DNA of 64,000 nucleotides from Hypoxylon rubiginosum (taxonomy: Eukaryota; Ascomycota; Sordariomycetes; Xylariales; Hypoxylaceae): assembly GCA_902806565.1 (NCBI GenBank), contig CADCXA010000027.1:806001-870000 (forward strand), in the 5' to 3' direction. The notes under the pieces are model-generated. The model was given only the letters and a program-made list of their open reading frames with translations, ran no database searches and was not told the DNA's origin. How positions within the stretch are numbered: the stretch's first letter is position 1; the number at the start of each line of letters is the position of its first letter. Made by a program: the position numbers and the translations under genes. Below, piece by piece: positions 58,936 through 64,000 of this stretch.

Positions 58936-59472
58936 GCTATAGTTAGATGTAGTATACATTCTATCCACGTAGAGATAGATTGGCGTCAGTCTTCGCAAAA
59001 CAAATGGATTCTTCTTGTAGTTGAGTATCTATATTATTAAGTAACAGCATGGTGTTTTATGTCGTCGTTGAAAGAACTTCAGTCCTCATTGTTCTTTCAG
59101 TAAAGGCCGCTTTGTTGAATAGATTCCTGAATAGTTAAGTAGGTATCCGAAAGATATAAAAATGACGTTGATATCTTCTTTCTTGTGATCTCAAAGGGCT
59201 TACACGCCCCATTCTTCACACTACACAACCATTTACCTCTAGGCCTAGTCACCAGGAAGAATAAGCACTTGGCTCTTGAGAGTGTAAATTCACGTAACAA
59301 AATTAGGGCTGTGGGTTCCTGCGAAATCATCCTTGTCCATTGAAAAAAGAATTATGAATGCAAACTGGCAGAGCCAGCATAGCCTGGCTTATGCCCACCT
59401 ATCCCTATCCTAACAACTCCGGGGAGAGCAAGGGGGGGACAAATAAGTTGGGGGAGGGGTATCAGTAGGCTG
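58936..59472. other. Intergenic between convergent genes
   Basis: 3' flanks of the three-repeat protein and the RRM-like gene. No coding region is supported. Confidence 0.5.
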
Positions 59473-60275
59473 TTAGACCGCACACGGATCGGTGCCGTAC
59501 TCCGTCTCGATGAATCCCTTGAGCTCGGCGTCAATGGCCTTTGCGGCGAAGTGAGCCTGGCAGCGCCAAGAACCAAAGCGAACCTCGACGCGGCTAATAG
59601 GTCCGGTCACATCGTCCACCGTGCCATGGTCGATGAATGCGTCCACTTGCCCCACGAACTTCCGGCCGAAGAAGCCGGTTAACCAATCCTTGTTGACGAA
59701 CTCAGGATAGCCCGCGATGAGAAGCACGCGGCTGCAGGGGATGGGTACCTCTTGCTCTTCGGCCACCCTGTTCCGGTTCCACTGCACGCGGGGGAACATA
59801 CCCTCGATTATCATTTGCTGAGATCGGATGGTATGAAAAAGGACCTCCGCATCCTGTCTGCGGAAGAAGCTGACAGATGCGGCAGATGTCTTGCTAGTAG
59901 CCGTCGGGCGGTTGACGACAGTAGAGCGGACGCGGCCAGGCTTGAACTCCGCAATACAGTCAAGCAGAGTCGACATTTCCATATTCGCCGGTAGGTTCGT
60001 CAACCAGAGGTTCGTGTTGGCATGGGGCGACACATGGGAGCCATTGTTGGCCGGGAGGGTCGTGTCCCCGCGGTAGTTACCAGCAGAAGGGTTGGCAGCT
60101 CGTTTCTGGGTCAGCTGCTCCGAGGGTACGAAGCAGCGGTGCTCGGTCTATGAACGAATAGTGAGAAATAGTTTCGAGAGAAACGTACCAAGTCATAGTA
60201 TTATGAAGTGGCAAGAGTAGGATGTTGAGCAAGTCAACAGAGAGGTATACGTACGGTAGGAATATAATGCTGCAT
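59473..60275 (-). CDS. RRM-like RNA-binding protein
   Basis: Two exons (60275-60255, 60147-59473) encode 231 residues; the first exon contributes only seven codons (MQHYIPT) and the intron is 107 nt. NLWLTNLPANMEMSTLL has the RNP2-like strand and helix of an RNA-recognition motif, and SAASVSFFRRQDAEVLF fits the RNP1 strand and second helix. The second half (RVLLIAGYPEFVNKDWLTGFF, then ISRVEVRFGSWRCQAHFAAKAI) may be a second, degenerate RRM. Fungal proteins of this type are common and mostly unstudied. The N-terminal extension before the RRM is polar and probably disordered. The ATG at 60275 is supported by a clean GT-AG splice. Confidence 0.8.
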
Positions 60276-61582
60276 TGTGGATGAGTACTTGGTCGGCTAG
60301 GTATATGCTACGGGCCGAGAGGTGTGTCTGGGTAGATGGCGGAGAGAAGTAGGTGGAGGAGAGAAGTGTGTATGGGTATATGGCGACGAGAGTCGCGTAT
60401 CGGTATGAGAACTCGGTTTCGTTGAAGCTTTGGTGTATGGAGAGGGAGAGAGAAACTATGATTAGCCAAGAGATTTATTAAATCTCTGGGTGTTTCTTGG
60501 AAAATCTAGTCACTGAAGCTTCAACTGTGATCGAAAGATGAGTAGGTTGGAAGATGGAAAGAATTACTTTGTTAAGTGGGAAATTAACCTAGAATTGTCC
60601 GACCATATGTTCGGACCGGGAGAAAAGTACAGCCAGTCACATTCAGATTCGCCCAGTTCGTGACTTCCCAGTAAGAGTCGCGTGGCAACAGGGTAACCGC
60701 GCTTATCGGTTCTACCTTACCAATAATCATCCAAACATTTTGGTACTAGGTATCTGGGACAGGGACATGGAGTCAGGAAACGGCGCCCTTGCTAGGGCTA
60801 CCTGGGTACTCTAGCTGGGCACTCTAGCTGGGCAACGACGACCGACGGCGGGAAGGTGCAATCCCATAGCCCCATAGCAACGCAACAAACTATTGTGCAA
60901 CTCGCAACTCCCATAACAGGAGCCGATAATTGCCCGGGTGGTCCGGTTAGTTACATACCTAGATACCTACCTACCTACTCTTCTAGTAGAGCGAGCACCC
61001 CCAAATAAGCACAGCAAGTCATCTATTTCTTTTAGTAGAATAGGGGGTTCAGTGGGTGTTTGTGACTGGGTAAGCAATAGAGGAGGCCACTAACGCCACC
61101 CATGCAGGATAAAAACGACATAGAACAAATCTTTAGTACCTATATTTTTAAGGGCAGAGACTCTGATAGACAGGTCTGAAGTCTTTACGATTCCATACAC
61201 CCTTCATACTAAGTTTCCAAAGGGAAACTCACTTACCTTGGTCTCTTTCTTTACCTAATTAAAGCATAGCACTCAAAGGGCGCCAAGTTGCGTGGTTAGC
61301 ATTAATAGGGGTTCATATGTGCTTCTGAAATTCTGAAGTCGGAAGTAACTCAGGAATAAATCAGATCCGTGGATAAGTTACAATATAAGCCAAGAGTAAG
61401 ATTACATTGCCTACCTATCTGCTAATCTGATACCTAGTACTGACTACTAGTCTAGATAGCAAGTTAGTTACCTAGTACCTTAGGTAAATAATCGATGAAC
61501 CTACCAACAGAAAACGCGTTTGGTTGTCTATGGGAATGTTCCTATATGAAGCCCATAGATACCTAGCTAGATAGGAGTTATC
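60276..61582. other. Intergenic with ACCTA words
   Basis: A 1.3 kb spacer upstream of the RRM-like gene. GTGTATGGG/AGAGAG-type purine repeats lie at 60300-60450 and an ACCTAGATACCTACCTACCTAC run at 60956-60977. No gene is supported. Confidence 0.45.
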
Positions 61583-61771
61583 TTAGGCAAGCAGATAGAC
61601 AAACACTGGTCGATTTCGATGGCCCTGGGAGGCAACATACGTCTCAAAATCCTCCAGGTCACACACACCACCCCTTTTCCAAAGTTCCGCAATTACTCCC
61701 GCCCATACTTCCTCATTATTCATAGCGTTAACTAAGAAATCCATCATATCTGAGTCAAACGCCATGGTCAT
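61583..61771 (-). CDS. Small acidic hypothetical protein
   Basis: Frame of 62 residues from an ATG at 61771. It is acidic, with a DSDMMDFLVNAMNNEE start and a LEDFETYVASQG middle. It has no recognisable domain and ends VFVYLLA. No intron or family support exists, so it may be chance coding. It is included because composition and start context are protein-like. Confidence 0.3.
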   Translation of the reverse strand: MTMAFDSDMMDFLVNAMNNEEVWAGVIAELWKRGGVCDLEDFETYVASQGHRNRPVFVYLLA

Positions 61772-62118
61772 CTCTCCAAGCCCCCCCCATCCGGATAAAA
61801 TCAGTACCTAAGTAACATAAATTACAAAAGCTTCTCCTCCACCACCCAAAATACCACTTTTCTCACATTTCATCTCATTCGTAAGCCGAAGACAACCGCT
61901 GACACTTGCCCTAACTAGCTTGGCCTCGCCTTGCCATATAACCAAATGCCTGGGGTTTCTCGCCTAATCGCTACAATTCCCTTTAACTCAAAGACACAGT
62001 CTTCTTATAGGGTATCAACTCTCGAGTTACTCATCCCAATTCCCAGTTCCCGGCATATCACCCATACTGCTTGTTCCATTTCACCGTAATATCGCCTATT
62101 GACCGAGCCATACCCAAC
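61772..62118. other. Short intergenic spacer
   Basis: Promoter region of the F-box-like gene that follows. Nothing else is recognised. Confidence 0.45.
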
Positions 62119-63410
62119 ATGGAAGACCAGGAACGGCCTGGCGAAAACCGACTCTTCAAATTCGCCATCGACCCCCATCGCCCTGGTGCTTGGACCTATG
62201 CGATTCTCCAAATTCTATCCTTCATCAAGTGCCGCAAGGATTGCAATGGTAGACACAATTGTAACAACTACTACAATCAGAGCAGTCGGCGTTATGTCAG
62301 CAGCGGCGTCCTTCCCCGCTTCAGTAGCAGTCGGGGAGACGCCTTCAATCGTTGGCAAAAACTTATGGAGCCTCAGGCAAGTGATTAACTACCTAGTGAC
62401 ACAGCGATACGAAGATGAATAAAACTTATAATAATGTTTACACTCTTTAGGAAAGGAGGAGCCTCAGCAAAGCTGATAATGGAGGCTCTGATCGAGGTCC
62501 TTCCTCAATAGGAGGCGAACATGAGCTATCAATTCCAACGGGAGGCAGCACAAAGACTAAGATCAAGCTTCTCGATGTCCCCGTTGAAATATTTACGCAC
62601 ATCTTCGAATACGTCGTAGAGAACTATGAACTCAAAGGCAATCTTAATAGACTCTGGAGTAACGAGGGTTCGCATTTCCACGGCGATCTCTCCACACAAA
62701 TCATATTCTATATGCCACGGACCTGGGCTGACATTCCGATCTCTCGAGTTTGCCGAACATTCCGCAAGTTGGCGGTCGAATACTACGGCGTGCCCCAGCA
62801 GCACGTGGTTCCATTCAACCCCAAGCTGGATATATTGGTGATCCAGGGCGAGAAGGTCAATCTCGTCGGTCATCCGTCGGCAATGGACGGGGTCGCGTAC
62901 GCGCCCAACCTCAACCTCCAGAACTGGAGCAAGGATAGTAACTGGCTCCTTCATGACGGAGTGCACAGCATCAATGACTTCCCGATACGTGTACGGCCGT
63001 GGAGCAAGATAGCCAAGATGTCGGCCGAGTTCCTAGAGAGACCAAGGAGAGTCGTACTCGATGTCGACGACGGCACTCTTTATTCGGCAGAGGACTGGGC
63101 ACAGATCTTGAATTTCATCGGCAAGACCTTCGCCAACACCCAGGTCTTCAAGGTGAACGTCTGCTCTATAGACGAATGTGGGGGTATAGGGAGGGGAGAG
63201 GACGTAGACGACCATTACAGAGGACACGACATTCACCTTTTTGGGGGGCTCGCCTGGGCAGTGCAGCAGTCTTCTGCTAGCACATTCTTTCCCAACCTCG
63301 AAACGTTGGAAGTAGAGAAGGTTGGGGAATACTGCTCCTCTACGTTGAGCGAGAAGTCGTTTGAGGCTCCTCCCCAGCTGCGTGAGTCATTGTTACGAGA
63401 ACTCAGTTAA
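62119..63410 (+). CDS. F-box-like protein with a GC-AG intron
   Basis: Two exons (62119-62376, 62451-63410) encode 405 residues. The intron starts with CAG|GCAAGT, the consensus for rare GC-AG introns, and ends CTTTAG. Joining the exons restores an open frame leading to LLDVPVEIFTHIFEYVV, an F-box-like helix at about residues 127-143. It continues ISRVCRTFRKLAVEYY, the usual downstream helix of fungal F-box-like proteins. The N-terminal exon is polar, with a Cys/Asn-rich patch (CRKDCNGRHNCNNYYNQ). No other domain is recognised. The stop at 63410 follows a charged end (LRESLLRELS); another intron near the end cannot be excluded. Confidence 0.75.
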
Positions 63411-64000
63411 TAGGGTAAGCAGGCAGTTTCAACGATCTAGCCCTTTGGATAAGGGGCAAAAGGCTTCTTCCTGTAGGATATATGCTTCGGTAGTTAAGCC
63501 GGGAGCTTTTTCGCACAACAAAAGCCGCTATTTCAACACTTAGGGTTCGCGTCGGGGCAAGCATCAAAGATGATACGCTCGTACATCAGCAGCAGCGCAT
63601 CTAACCTGGTCTCGATAGTCTCGGGTTCTCTGAAATGGCGGTACGTTAAAGTAGGGTGCCTGGTGCAAGAGGAAGATAGTTCGGATTAAGGCGGAGATAA
63701 AGTGTACCTGAGATGAGACAAACATCGTTAATCCGTTTGAAGATGAGACAGCGAAACCTAGTCCCAACCCAGCTAATTACACATTTAGCCGACAGCGATA
63801 AATATAAAAAATCCGAACATATTCCGCGGGCCGTTCAATGAGGGTTTGCTACATGCCTACCAGTTGAACGTTTCAATAATAAAGGAAAAGATGAATGGAT
63901 CTTATCATGACTAGCTGCGTGTCTTATCATGATCGGATGGATTGAAAGGATAAACCCTGCCCTTAGTCCCTTAGTCCTTTAGTCCCTTAGTCCCTGGGTC
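63411..64000. other. Intergenic, window edge
   Basis: 3' flank of the F-box-like gene. It ends in a degenerate tandem CCCTTAGT repeat at 63960-63999. No gene is supported. Confidence 0.45.
63960..63999. repeat. CCCTTAGT tandem repeat
   Basis: About five 8-base units (cccttagt, cccttagt, cctttagt, cccttagt, ccctgggt), three of them identical, at the end of the window. Confidence 0.85.

Noticed and set aside
1..64000. CRISPR array, prophage or bacterial operon
   Set aside because: Intron structure, tRNA introns and gene families are fungal; no regularly spaced repeats were found.

Overview
The window looks like nuclear DNA of a filamentous ascomycete (Pezizomycotina). Coding sequence is split by short introns, mostly 50-85 nt. 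The gene families are typical of that group: Zn2Cys6 regulators, a Clr5-ankyrin protein, 2EXR/F-box-like proteins, a CYP53 P450 and a 360-residue class II aldolase. A short palindrome, TACCTAGGTA, and its half-sites recur in introns and between genes. From memory this is common in Sordariomycetes, perhaps Xylariales; the placement is inference. I rebuilt most multi-exon genes by hand from splice sites and checked that exon lengths sum to whole codons.

Layout. 0-9 kb: a 2EXR protein, a small unknown protein, a Frag1/DRAM/Sfk1 membrane protein and a nine-exon secreted six-hairpin glycosidase. 9.6-15.5 kb: a microsomal P450, two tandem IFI6/IFI27 (ISG12)-like genes, the second fused to the tail of a Tc1/mariner transposase, and a flavin amine oxidase. 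16-20.5 kb: one long Clr5-ankyrin gene with two apparent one-base frameshifts in A runs. 21.5-29 kb is gene-poor: intron-bearing tRNA-Asn and tRNA-Ser genes, an internally duplicated F-box-like gene and a decayed gene. 29.3 kb: fructose-bisphosphate aldolase.

32-40.6 kb holds a possible aromatic-degradation neighbourhood: benzoate 4-hydroxylase (CYP53), a GFA-fold protein, an FAD aromatic hydroxylase and a divergent Zn2Cys6 regulator. 41-46.6 kb: a protein with four tandem half-zinc-cluster motifs, a single-pass wall-sensor-like protein and a GT31-like glycosyltransferase. 47.4-57.9 kb: a beta-mannosidase, a divergent Zn2Cys6 regulator, a cytochrome b2-like FMN dehydrogenase and a sugar transporter, which could work together in mannoside uptake and breakdown. 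58-63.4 kb: an unfamiliar protein with three CxxC...CxxH repeats, an RRM-like protein and an F-box-like protein.

The points most worth checking are the ISG12-transposase fusion, the two novel cysteine-repeat proteins, the two GC-AG introns, the 14-nt micro-exon, and the 16-bp palindrome in the promoter shared by the aromatic hydroxylase and its regulator. No PKS or NRPS core gene, CRISPR array or intact transposon was seen.
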